Shown piece by piece: positions 28,877-36,000 of a stretch of DNA of 46,272 bases. The notes under the pieces were generated by a model that made no database searches, was not told where the DNA came from, and saw only the letters and a list, made by a program, of their open reading frames with translations. The DNA comes from Clostridia bacterium. GTDB lineage: Bacteria; Bacillota; Clostridia; Oscillospirales; Acutalibacteraceae. Every line of letters begins with the position of its first letter. The first letter of the stretch is position 1. The DNA is taken from contig JAFQQM010000022.1 of the NCBI GenBank assembly GCA_017410585.1, forward strand, positions 1 to 46,272, in the 5' to 3' direction. The position numbers and the translations under genes were made by a program.

Positions 28877-28900
28877 CCTATTGTGAAAGGACGAAAAAGT

Positions 28901-29743
28901 ATGTACCGTATCGTCAAAAAGAGAAGTTTAAACCCCACGGTGACCGAGATGCATATCGAGGCGCCGTTGGTGGCGAACAAGGCGTTGCCCGGTCAGTTTA
29001 TCATTCTGCGGGTGGACGAAGACGGCGAGCGCATTCCGCTGACCGTCGCCGGCTGTGACAAGGCGGCCGGCACCGTCAAGATCATTTTTCAGGTAGTCGG
29101 TGCCACCACCGAAAAACTGAATCACAAAAACGAAGGGGAAAGCATCAAGGACTTTGTCGGCCCGCTCGGCACCCCCACCCATCTGGACGGACTGCGCAAA
29201 GTCTGCGTGGTCGGCGGCGGCGTCGGTTGCGCCATTGCGTTGCCGATTGCCGAAAAGTTGCACGAAATGGGTTGCGAGGTGACCGCCATCGTCGGCTTCC
29301 GCAATAAGGATCTGGTCATTTTGCAGGAGGAATTTGCCGCCTGTTCCGATCGGTTGTTTACGGTCACCGATGACGGCAGTTTCGGTGAGCAGGGCAACGT
29401 CTGCCTGCCGCTTGACCGGATGCTGGAAGCGGGCGAGACCTTCGATGAGGTGATCGCGATCGGTCCGTTGGTGATGATGAAATTCGTTGCCCTCGCCACC
29501 AAACCGTACGGCATCAAAACGGTGGTCTCGATGAACCCCATTATGATCGACGGTACCGGTATGTGCGGCGGTTGCCGCCTGACGGTCGGCGGTCAGACCA
29601 AGTTTGCGTGCGTTGACGGTCCGGATTTCGACGGTCATCTGGTGGATTTCGACGAGGCGATGAGCCGTTCGCGCGCGTATGCCGCCTTTGAACGCCACGC
29701 GCACGATGACACCTGCCGCCTGTTCCAAAAGGAGGTGGAGTAA
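28901..29743 (+). CDS. nfnA: NADH-dependent reduced ferredoxin:NADP oxidoreductase subunit A (NfnA-like)
   Basis: A 280-residue flavoprotein of the dihydroorotate dehydrogenase B/sulfide dehydrogenase electron-transfer group. It has a beta-barrel FAD domain (PGQFIILRVDEDGERIPLT), a Rossmann NAD site (VVGGGVGCA), and a C-terminal [2Fe-2S] cysteine set (GMCGGCRLTVGGQTKFACVDGP). With the next gene it forms the NfnAB complex, which couples NADH and reduced ferredoxin to NADP reduction by electron bifurcation. The ATG at 28901 is preceded by GAAAGG; the open frame upstream runs through secG and is not real. Confidence 0.9.
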   Translation: MYRIVKKRSLNPTVTEMHIEAPLVANKALPGQFIILRVDEDGERIPLTVAGCDKAAGTVKIIFQVVGATTEKLNHKNEGESIKDFVGPLGTPTHLDGLRKVCVVGGGVGCAIALPIAEKLHEMGCEVTAIVGFRNKDLVILQEEFAACSDRLFTVTDDGSFGEQGNVCLPLDRMLEAGETFDEVIAIGPLVMMKFVALATKPYGIKTVVSMNPIMIDGTGMCGGCRLTVGGQTKFACVDGPDFDGHLVDFDEAMSRSRAYAAFERHAHDDTCRLFQKEVE

Positions 29744-31165
29744 ATGCCTCCCAAGTACGCGATCAATAGGGATCCGAAGAAATGTCCGATGCCGTGCCAA
29801 GCGCCGGACGTCCGTAACAAAAACTTTGACGAGGTCGCTACCGGCTACACCGCCGAAATGGCGATCGCGGAGGCAAGACGCTGTCTCCAATGCCCGAAAA
29901 AACCGTGCGTGGAAGGCTGTCCGGTCAGCATTGCCATTCCCGATTTTATTGCGGAGATGGCGGAAGGCCGCTTTGAAGAAGCGTACCAAGTGATCAACCG
30001 CTCGTCGTCGCTTCCGGCGGTATGCGGGCGTGTCTGCCCGCAGGAGACGCAGTGCGAAGGCCGTTGCACCCGCGGTATCAAAGGCGAATCGGTGGGCATC
30101 GGTCGGTTGGAGCGCTTTGCCGCCGACTACCACAACGCTCACCACAGCGGGGAAGTCTCCCGACCGACCCCCAACGGTTACAAGGTGGCGGTGGTCGGCT
30201 CCGGTCCGGCGGGTCTGACCTGCGCCGGTGATCTGGCCAAACGCGGCTACGACGTCACCGTCTACGAAGCGTTGCACTTGGCGGGCGGTGTGCTGGTGTA
30301 CGGCATTCCGGAATTCCGTCTGCCCAAAGCGATCGTGCAACAGGAAGTGGAGGGTCTGAAGGCGCTCGGCGTCAAGGTGGAGACCAATATGGTCATCGGC
30401 CGCGTGCTGACCATTGACGAACTGAAAGAACAGTACGAGGCGATCTTTATCGGCTCGGGCGCGGGACTGCCGCGTTTTATGAATATTCCGGGCGAAAACC
30501 TGCGCGGAGTGTACTCTGCCAATGAGTTTCTTACCCGTTCCAATCTGATGAAGGCGTACCGCGAAGACAGCACCACCCCCATCCACCGTGCGAAAAACGT
30601 GGCGGTCGTGGGCGGCGGCAACGTAGCGATGGACGCGGCGCGTACCGCCAAGCGCCTCGGTGCGGAGAACGTGTATATCATCTATCGCCGCGGAATGGAA
30701 GAACTGCCCGCCCGCAAGGAAGAAGTGGAACACGCCGAAGAAGAAGGCATTATCTTTAAGACGCTGTGTAACCCCGTTTCCATCGGTGCGGCCGACGTGA
30801 CCGACCCGCGCGATCCGCTGTACGGCACGGTGGCAAGCCTTACCTGTGTGCGGATGGAACTCGGTGAGCCGGACGAGTCCGGCCGCCGTAGCCCGAAGGT
30901 GATCGAGGGCAGTGAGTTCACGATGGAGATGGATTGCGTCATTATGTCGCTGGGCACTTCTCCCAACCCGCTCATTAAGCAGACGACCCCCTCTCTGGTC
31001 ACCAAGCGCCGCGGCGAAATCGAAGCGGACGAAAACGGTCTCACCTCCATCGAGGGGGTGTATGCCGGCGGTGACGCGGTCACCGGCGCGGCAACCGTGA
31101 TCTTGGCGATGGGCGCCGGCAAGAAAGCCGCCGCCGCCATCGACCGCTATATCCAAGGAAAATAA
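29744..31165 (+). CDS. nfnB: NfnB-like/homotetrameric glutamate synthase-type oxidoreductase
   Basis: A 473-residue flavo-iron-sulfur protein. The N-terminal cysteine sets (CLQCPKKPCVEGCP and CGRVCPQETQCEGRC) bind two [4Fe-4S] clusters, followed by two Rossmann folds: FAD (VVGSGPAGLTCA) and NADP (VVGGGNVAMDAA). These match the NADPH-binding subunit of Nfn, often annotated as GltA. The ATG comes directly after the nfnA TAA. The first Cys pair, CPMPCQ, fits the usual N-terminal lead-in. Confidence 0.9.
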   Translation: MPPKYAINRDPKKCPMPCQAPDVRNKNFDEVATGYTAEMAIAEARRCLQCPKKPCVEGCPVSIAIPDFIAEMAEGRFEEAYQVINRSSSLPAVCGRVCPQETQCEGRCTRGIKGESVGIGRLERFAADYHNAHHSGEVSRPTPNGYKVAVVGSGPAGLTCAGDLAKRGYDVTVYEALHLAGGVLVYGIPEFRLPKAIVQQEVEGLKALGVKVETNMVIGRVLTIDELKEQYEAIFIGSGAGLPRFMNIPGENLRGVYSANEFLTRSNLMKAYREDSTTPIHRAKNVAVVGGGNVAMDAARTAKRLGAENVYIIYRRGMEELPARKEEVEHAEEEGIIFKTLCNPVSIGAADVTDPRDPLYGTVASLTCVRMELGEPDESGRRSPKVIEGSEFTMEMDCVIMSLGTSPNPLIKQTTPSLVTKRRGEIEADENGLTSIEGVYAGGDAVTGAATVILAMGAGKKAAAAIDRYIQGK

Positions 31166-31203
31166 CAAAAAAGTCTGTCGGAATCCCGACAGACTTTTTT
31201 ATT
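31166..31203 (+). terminator. Terminator of nfnAB
   Basis: A stem of about 15 bp (AAAAAAGTCTGTCGG with its complement) around a 3-base loop, with a run of T. Confidence 0.9.
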
Positions 31204-31210
31204 GTTGGAC
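31185..31210 (+). repeat. 26-bp direct repeat, left copy
   Basis: Identical to 31947-31972. It covers the right arm of the nfnAB terminator and the words TTATTGTTGGAC, which at the right copy encode the end of the next convergent gene. Confidence 0.9.
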
Positions 31211-31217
31211 GGTAGAG

Positions 31218-31360
31218 AAAGGCCCCCTCCGGGAGGGGGCTGTCACCGCAGGTGACTGGGGGAGCCGGCGAAACCGGCGGTGAGATAAAACCGTAAGTTC
31301 CGCAGGCTCCTTCCGTCACGGCTTCGCCGCGCCACCTTCCTTTACACAAGGGAGGCTTTT
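31218..31360 (+). repeat. REP-like intergenic repeat, copy B
   Basis: Hairpins GGCCCCCTCC/GGGAGGGGGC, GTCACCGCAGGTGACTGGGGGAG, GCCGGCGAAACCGGC, then ACGGCTTCGCCG and CTTCCTTTACACAAGGGAGGC. Same motif order as copy A. It lies in the non-coding gap before the DUF2750-like gene, inside the segment between the 26-bp direct repeats. Confidence 0.75.
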
Positions 31361-31403
31361 AACAATCGGCGCACCGATGTTTCTCAATAAATTGATTAAA
31401 AAA

Positions 31404-31772
31404 TCATTCTACTCTCTCTAATTCTTCAGTCAGATCGTTTAGTAACCCTTCAGTAGATACAATCCATGCATCTTTATCCGTAGGAAAGACCATAAAGCGA
31501 ATATTCTCATCATTCATCATCTCTTCACAACGCTCACAGAATTCGTGTATATCCATTTCCACCGGAGTATCTTCTTTGTTATATGCTTCCGCAAATTCTT
31601 TTGATGGCCAAACTAATAAATGAATGTAGCCATCTACATCAATAGTAGCAAAACCATCTTCATTTGAAAGTAACCAAGTACTTTCATAATCAACCGCATA
31701 GGTAATAAAATGGTTGTATCTTTTTTCTGCTGTCGCATTCCATAAACCCTCAAAACGCTTATCGTTATTCAT
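31404..31772 (-). CDS. Small AT-rich protein, possibly DUF2750
   Basis: A 122-residue acidic soluble protein. The pattern HLLVWPSKEFAEAYN, an acidic middle helix, FMVFPTDKDAWIV and an LLNDLTEELERVE end resembles the DUF2750 family, but I place it there only tentatively. Function unknown. Codons are AT-rich against the GC-rich surroundings, suggesting recent acquisition. The ATG is preceded by AAAGGAATAGG. It lies between two 26-bp direct repeats. Confidence 0.75.
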   Translation of the reverse strand: MNNDKRFEGLWNATAEKRYNHFITYAVDYESTWLLSNEDGFATIDVDGYIHLLVWPSKEFAEAYNKEDTPVEMDIHEFCERCEEMMNDENIRFMVFPTDKDAWIVSTEGLLNDLTEELERVE

Positions 31773-31857
31773 GATTACCTATTCCTTTAAATTCTTATTT
31801 ATCATTTGTATTTGACACATCAGCTTAGCCTCATGCACAGAGCTAAACCCACAACCT

Positions 31858-31886
31858 ATTATAGCAAAAAAACCGCAGAAAATCAA
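31858..31886 (-). promoter_or_regulatory. Promoter of the DUF2750-like gene
   Basis: Minus-strand TTGATT (31881-31886), 17-base spacer and TATAAT (31858-31863). The spacer overlaps the hairpin at 31870-31895. The leader of about 85 bases is unusually long. Confidence 0.65.
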
Positions 31887-31896
31887 TCTGCGGTTT
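31868..31896 (-). terminator. Terminator-like hairpin over the DUF2750-like promoter
   Basis: AAACCGCAGA with TCTGCGGTTT around a 7-base loop, followed on the minus strand by a T run. It would stop transcripts arriving from the beta-propeller gene, and may have travelled with the insert. Confidence 0.6.
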
Positions 31897-31946
31897 CTGC
31901 TTTTTCTGTCGGTAGGTAAAACTGTCCTTTAGAGTGAAGCCCTATC

Positions 31947-31972
31947 CCCGACAGACTTTTTTATTGTTGGAC
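31947..31972 (+). repeat. 26-bp direct repeat, right copy
   Basis: Identical to 31185-31210. It contains the stop and last codons (VQQ) of the minus-strand beta-propeller gene, so this copy looks like the original end of that gene. Confidence 0.9.
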
Positions 31973-33079
31973 CAATTCGGCGTCCCAAGCGAGGACGTCG
32001 GTACCGTTATGGTTGAGGCAGAAATAAAAGCGGTCGTCGCAGACAAACGGAGAAAGTTCGCTGCCTTTCGGAATGACGGCACAGTAGTGATTGCCGAACG
32101 GTCGTCCGTCTTTGGTTACCCGTATCGGCTCACTCCAATGCAACAGGTCGTCCGAGACCCGCAACTGGATGACGTCTTCGACCACACCGCGCTTGACCCC
32201 CGCTCGGAGAGCGCAGGAAGACATCAGATAACGGTGGTGGTTTTTGAGGTACACCACCCGTGGATGCCACGAATCGGTGGCGATGGGGGTCTCTTTGCCG
32301 AGGTTGCCCGCCTCGCAAAACGCCCCTTCGTAATACTTGACGAAATCCCCCATCACGCCGTCGGTACGGCGGCGGGTACGGGCCACGAACACGTCGCCGC
32401 CGTGCCAGCATTCCGCGGTCATATCGACGCGGAGAACGTTATAAAACAGATACAGAAACTCCTCGTCCGCAAACAGCGAGAAATCGCCGCTTCCCAAACG
32501 GATGACTCCGGTCGGCTGACCGATCGTGCCGTCGCCGTTCGGATTGTATTTCTCGGTGAAACCGACCGTTTCGCCGGTCAACACCCAGCGGTCGAACTGC
32601 CAATGGCGTCCCTCGTCATCCGAATGCATCAGCCCGATATGCCGGAAATCGGTGTCCAGTTTGGGGGTCTCGCACAGACCCCACGCATCGTAACCGGTGC
32701 CGTGACCGTTCCAAGCGGTCTCGTTGTGGAAAAAGCAGAAAAAGCGGTGGGTCACCGGACAGATGTACAGTCCGAACGGCCAGATACTGCCGCGCGGAAG
32801 GATCCCTTCCGGATAACGGACACCGTCAAACGCATCGCCGGCTTTACCGACCGCAAACTGCGTTTGGATGGGGTATACTTCCTGCAGATCTTCCAAGCAA
32901 CGGCCGCGCAACATCGCAATATGCCCCATGTGGCTGTGACCGCTCATACCCCACAGCGCCCCGTCGGTATCCCGCCAAAGCGGGGTGGTACCGTCCTGAT
33001 AAATATCCCCCGCATTGTTCATAGCGGTGGGGTGGCACTCCCCAACCTCCACGCGAAAACGGGAAAAGAAATCCGGCAT
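31961..33079 (-). CDS. Beta-propeller protein, putative glycosidase-like
   Basis: A 372-residue protein without a signal peptide. Repeated beta-rich blocks with aromatic residues (WPFGLYICPVTHRFFCFFHNE, FADEEFLYLFYNVLR, FVCDDRFYFCLNHN) and an Asp-box-like SDDEGRHWQF suggest a five- or six-bladed beta-propeller as in GH43/GH32/sialidase-like enzymes. I cannot assign catalytic residues or family with confidence. The ATG at 33079 follows GAGGTGAGG. It is transcribed divergently from the iron alcohol dehydrogenase, and the two promoters share an inverted repeat. Confidence 0.78.
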   Translation of the reverse strand: MPDFFSRFRVEVGECHPTAMNNAGDIYQDGTTPLWRDTDGALWGMSGHSHMGHIAMLRGRCLEDLQEVYPIQTQFAVGKAGDAFDGVRYPEGILPRGSIWPFGLYICPVTHRFFCFFHNETAWNGHGTGYDAWGLCETPKLDTDFRHIGLMHSDDEGRHWQFDRWVLTGETVGFTEKYNPNGDGTIGQPTGVIRLGSGDFSLFADEEFLYLFYNVLRVDMTAECWHGGDVFVARTRRRTDGVMGDFVKYYEGAFCEAGNLGKETPIATDSWHPRVVYLKNHHRYLMSSCALRAGVKRGVVEDVIQLRVSDDLLHWSEPIRVTKDGRPFGNHYCAVIPKGSELSPFVCDDRFYFCLNHNGTDVLAWDAELVQQ

Positions 33080-33097
33080 ATTCCTCACCTCACGCCC

Positions 33098-33126
33098 ATT
33101 ATAATCGAATGAAAAAAAGATTGCAA
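33098..33126 (-). promoter_or_regulatory. Promoter of the beta-propeller gene
   Basis: Minus-strand TTGCAA (33121-33126), 17-base spacer and TATAAT (33098-33103). Confidence 0.8.
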
Positions 33127-33148
33127 GAGCCTTTTGGAAACTCTTGCA
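33122..33148. promoter_or_regulatory. Inverted repeat joining two divergent promoters
   Basis: TGCAAGAG and CTCTTGCA arms, perfect over 8 bp, around 11 bases. Each arm includes most of a -35 hexamer of the divergent promoters, so one bound regulator could control both genes. Confidence 0.6.
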
Positions 33149-33172
33149 TTTCCTGCGTTTGTGTGGTATGAT
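33144..33172 (+). promoter_or_regulatory. Promoter of the iron alcohol dehydrogenase gene
   Basis: TTGCAT (33144-33149), 17-base spacer, TATGAT (33167-33172), with TGTGG as extended -10. Confidence 0.8.
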
Positions 33173-33206
33173 GTGGGTGTAATTCCGAGTCAAAGGTTGG
33201 TTTTGT

Positions 33207-34358
33207 GTGATGTATAAGGAATTTGACGTCCATACACAGATCTATTTCGGCGAGCACGCGCTCGACCGTCTGTCGCACATGGGGGCCAAACGGGCGCTGA
33301 TCATCAGCGATCCGTTCGTGGTGTCCAGCGGCTTGGTGCGCCACGTGACCGACCGCTTCGATCGCGCCGGCGTGACCTACAGCGTCTACTTGGACGTCAT
33401 CCCCGATCCGCCCATCGACAAGGTGGTGGCCGGCGTCAAGGCGGCGATGGATTTCGATCCCGATTGTCTGGTCGCCATCGGCGGTGGCTCGGCGCTGGAT
33501 CTGTCCAAGGCGGTGCGTAAGATGGCGCAGGCAATGGATGCGGATTTCAACCCCCGTCTGATCGCCATCCCCACCACCAGCGGTACCGGCAGTGAGGTGA
33601 CCTCCTTTGCGGTCATCACCGATCCCGCCGCCGGCACAAAATATCCGCTGGTTGCGGACGATATGACCCCCGATGAAGCCATCCTCGACGAGGTGCTGGT
33701 CAAATCGGTGCCGCCGGCGATCACCGCCGACACCGGTATGGACGTGTTGACCCACGCCATCGAGTCGTACGTCTCCACCAACAACAACGAATTCTCCGCG
33801 GCCCTCTCCGAAAAGGCGATCGAGATCTGCGGTCAGTTCTTGTTGCGTTCTTACGCGGACAATCGCGATTCGCATGCCCGCCGCAAGATGCATATCGCCT
33901 CCTGCCTCGCCGGTCTGGCGTTTAACGCCACTTCACTGGGCTTAAACCACGGTATGGCCCACCAACTCGGCGCGCAGTTCCATATCCCGCACGGCCGCGC
34001 CAACGCGATGCTGTTGCCGCATATCATCGAGTTCAACTCCGAGATCGATAAGCACAGCCGCAGTAAGGTGGCGTACCCGCCCTGCGTGCGTAAATACTGC
34101 GTGATCGCGCGGTCGCTTGGCGTGCAGAACCTCAACGAGGTGACCACCATCCGCGCGCTGACCGGTTATATGGAGTTTATGAACAAGGAAATGGGCATCC
34201 CGCTGTCGGTCTCCGAGATGGGCATTGTCAGCGAGGGTGAGTATATGGCGCGCGTGGATGCGATGGCGGAAGCCGCCCTCGCGGATGCCTGCACCGCCAC
34301 CAATCCGCGGTATCCGACCAAGGAAGAGATCGCCGCGATCTACCGAAAATTGTGGTAA
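33207..34358 (+). CDS. Iron-containing alcohol dehydrogenase, PduQ/EutG-like
   Basis: A 383-residue group III alcohol dehydrogenase that would reduce the aldehyde made in, or leaking from, the microcompartment to an alcohol, regenerating NAD. The NAD site GGGSALDLSKA, the IPTTSGTGSEVT motif, and the iron ligands (D in TADTGMDVLTHAIE, H in the same helix, H in GLNHGMAHQLGAQFHIPHGR) are present. It resembles the 1-propanol dehydrogenases of Pdu loci. No encapsulation peptide is visible. It has its own promoter and terminator just ahead of the BMC operon. GTG (33207) and ATG (33210) are both possible starts; AAAGG lies 10 bases before the GTG. Confidence 0.92.
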   Translation: MMYKEFDVHTQIYFGEHALDRLSHMGAKRALIISDPFVVSSGLVRHVTDRFDRAGVTYSVYLDVIPDPPIDKVVAGVKAAMDFDPDCLVAIGGGSALDLSKAVRKMAQAMDADFNPRLIAIPTTSGTGSEVTSFAVITDPAAGTKYPLVADDMTPDEAILDEVLVKSVPPAITADTGMDVLTHAIESYVSTNNNEFSAALSEKAIEICGQFLLRSYADNRDSHARRKMHIASCLAGLAFNATSLGLNHGMAHQLGAQFHIPHGRANAMLLPHIIEFNSEIDKHSRSKVAYPPCVRKYCVIARSLGVQNLNEVTTIRALTGYMEFMNKEMGIPLSVSEMGIVSEGEYMARVDAMAEAALADACTATNPRYPTKEEIAAIYRKLW

Positions 34359-34360
34359 CC

Positions 34361-34403
34361 GATATCCCTTTATGTCCCAATCGGGCATAAAGGGATATTT
34401 TGT
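34361..34403 (+). terminator. Terminator of the iron alcohol dehydrogenase gene
   Basis: ATATCCCTTTATG and CATAAAGGGATAT arms with further pairing in the loop, followed by TTTTG. It separates the gene from the BMC operon. Confidence 0.85.
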
Positions 34404-34485
34404 TTGGGAAATGTTGGTTTTTGTGGGAAAATTTCTGTGTTTTTTGCGGATTTGCTATTGACTTTTGTTTGTTCTTGTACTACAC

Positions 34486-34509
34486 TATAATTGTATAAAA
34501 GTAGGGGTA
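34486..34509 (+). promoter_or_regulatory. Promoter and leader motif of the BMC operon
   Basis: TATAAT (34486-34491) with no good -35 at 17 bases; TTGACT sits 22 bases upstream. A weak -35 suggests activation or another form of control. The motif TAGGGGTAG (about 34501-34509) follows and recurs after the internal promoter at 35449. Confidence 0.5.
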
Positions 34510-34554
34510 GTAGGCCCAAAACCACCAAACCCCACAGAAGGGAGGACACCGGCT

Positions 34555-34935
34555 ATGGACTTTCAGAATATGCTGCAAAACGGGAACGAAAAACTGCGTA
34601 TCGTGCAGGAATTGGTCCCCGGTAAGCAGATCACGCTGGCGCATATCGTTGCCAGTCCCGACCCGATCTTGTATCGCAAACTGGGTCTGGATCCGTCGGT
34701 GGATTACGCCAAATCCGCCATCGGTGTCCTGACGGTCAGTCCGGCGGAGACCGCCATCATCGTGGCGGATATCGCCATCAAGGCTTCGGGCGTGGAACTC
34801 GGCTTTGTCGACCGCTTCAGCGGTACGGTCATCGTGACCGGCACCGTCTCGCAGGTGGAAGCGTCGATGGGTGCGATGTGCGACTACTGCCGCGATCGCC
34901 TCGGCTATACCGTCTGTCCGGTAACCAAGACCTGA
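34555..34935 (+). CDS. eutS: BMC shell protein, EutS/PduU type
   Basis: A 126-residue shell protein with the circularly permuted BMC fold of EutS/PduU. IVQELVPGKQITLAHIVASP and SAIGVLTVSPAETAIIVADIAIK are diagnostic, followed by the conserved VELGFVDRFSGTVIVTG and the C-terminal YTVCPVTKT. These proteins form bent or plugged hexamers in the shell facets. A short N-terminal extension (MDFQNMLQNGN) precedes the usual start. The ATG at 34555 follows GGGAGG. Its TGA overlaps the ATG of eutP. Confidence 0.95.
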   Translation: MDFQNMLQNGNEKLRIVQELVPGKQITLAHIVASPDPILYRKLGLDPSVDYAKSAIGVLTVSPAETAIIVADIAIKASGVELGFVDRFSGTVIVTGTVSQVEASMGAMCDYCRDRLGYTVCPVTKT

Positions 34936-35378
34936 TGCGCCGCCTGATCCTCATCGGTCGGAGCGAAGCGGGCAAGACCACGCTGACTCAGGCGCTGCGC
35001 GGCGAACGGATCCACTACAACAAAACGCAGTCCATCGGCTACGGCGAGGACTTCCTCATCGACACGCCGGGCGAGTACCTGCAGACCGCCACGCTCGGTC
35101 ACGCGCTGGCGCTGTACGCGTACGAAGCGGACGTGGTGGGTCTGCTGATGAACGCCGGCGAACCGTACTCGCTGTATCCCCCCAATATCACCTGTATGGT
35201 CAACCGCGAAGTGATCGGCATCGTTACCCAATGCAACGAGGGCAACCCCGACCGCGCCGAAAACTGGTTGCGGCTGGCCGGCTGTGAGAAGATCTTTCGG
35301 GTCGACTCGGTCACCGGCGAGGGTGTGGGGGCGCTGATCGACTACTTAAACGAACCGGGGCATCCGGTTTACCACTGA
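34935..35378 (+). CDS. eutP: EutP/PduV-like P-loop protein
   Basis: A 147-residue Ras-like P-loop protein of the EutP/PduV family, found only in BMC loci. Walker A is GRSEAGKTTL at residues 8-17; switch-like DTPGEYL follows. The NKxD guanine motif is replaced by VTQCNEG. Members have been linked to compartment placement or, for EutP, to acetate kinase activity; which applies here is unknown. The ATG overlaps the eutS stop, so both are translated together. Confidence 0.9.
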   Translation: MRRLILIGRSEAGKTTLTQALRGERIHYNKTQSIGYGEDFLIDTPGEYLQTATLGHALALYAYEADVVGLLMNAGEPYSLYPPNITCMVNREVIGIVTQCNEGNPDRAENWLRLAGCEKIFRVDSVTGEGVGALIDYLNEPGHPVYH

Positions 35379-35425
35379 AAACAACATATTCCCACAGAAA
35401 CCAAAGCAAAAACAACATTTAGGGG

Positions 35426-35454
35426 TTGCTTTTTGCGGGGCACTGTGGTAGAAT
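35426..35454 (+). promoter_or_regulatory. Internal promoter of the BMC operon
   Basis: TTGCTT (35426-35431), 17-base spacer, TAGAAT (35449-35454), TGTGG before the -10. TAGGGGTAG overlaps the region just after it, as at the first promoter. Confidence 0.72.
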
Positions 35455-35507
35455 AGGGGTAGAAACCCAACATAAAACCACATTTTCGGGCAAAGGAGGT
35501 CTGCGTT

Positions 35508-35984
35508 ATGCAACCGGATATCTCGGAAGTCGTCCGCGCCGTGTTGCGTGAGATGCAGACTTCGACGGGCAACGTGACGTTGGAGCAGGCGTTGTGGCTG
35601 GCCGAGCAGGTCAAGGCCAAGGCGCGTGAACTCGGGGTCAAAGCGGTGGTGGCGGTGGCGGATAACGCCGGTCATCCCATCCTCGTCCAGTCGATGGACG
35701 GGGCGTACATTGCCAGTTACGACGTGGCGCTGAACAAATCGTTCACGGTGGTCTCGCTTAAGATGTCCACCTCCACCTTAAAGCCGTTGGCGCAGCCGGG
35801 TGGCTCGCTCTACGGCATCCAGTTTACCAACGGCGGCAAGATCGTGATCTTCGGCGGCGGCGAGCCCTTGATGGGTCGGTCCGGCGAGATCGTCGGCGGC
35901 CTCGGGGTAAGCGGCGGAAGCGAAGAGCAGGATACCGCTTTAGCGGCCTACGGCAAACAGGTGTTTGAACAGCAATACAAATAA
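35508..35984 (+). CDS. GlcG/HbpS-like protein with encapsulation peptide
   Basis: A 158-residue protein of the GlcG/HbpS (PduO C-terminal) fold, recognised by VTLEQALWLAEQVKAKARELGV, VAVADNAGHPI and the glycine-rich end (GGGEPLMGRSGEIVGGLGVSGG). The fold occurs alone or fused to adenosyltransferases in Pdu loci, and in some members binds haem or cobalamin; its role in BMCs is not settled. Residues 1-18 (PDISEVVRAVLREMQ) form an amphipathic helix like an encapsulation peptide, so it is probably a lumen protein. An AAAGGAGG ribosome site precedes the ATG. It starts the second transcript. Confidence 0.9.
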   Translation: MQPDISEVVRAVLREMQTSTGNVTLEQALWLAEQVKAKARELGVKAVVAVADNAGHPILVQSMDGAYIASYDVALNKSFTVVSLKMSTSTLKPLAQPGGSLYGIQFTNGGKIVIFGGGEPLMGRSGEIVGGLGVSGGSEEQDTALAAYGKQVFEQQYK

Positions 35985-36000
35985 GAAAGGATAGAGAACA

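Noticed and set aside
28928-31168. 746-codon minus-strand open frame opposite nfnA-nfnB.
   Set aside because: Mirror of two well-supported genes; composition (Ala/His/Arg/Gln rich) is typical of an antisense shadow, and it has no start signal.
31404-31772. DUF2750-like gene as toxin, antitoxin or immunity gene because of its small size and foreign composition.
   Set aside because: No partner gene next to it and no toxin or antitoxin motif; only acquisition is supported.
34458-34491. TTGACT as the -35 box of the BMC operon promoter.
   Set aside because: The spacer to TATAAT would be 22 bases, too long for sigma-A; it was kept only as a note on a probably regulated promoter.
34935-35378. EutP as evidence for an ethanolamine locus.
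   Set aside because: No ethanolamine ammonia-lyase genes or EutA/EutL are present, and EutP/EutS relatives occur in several BMC types.
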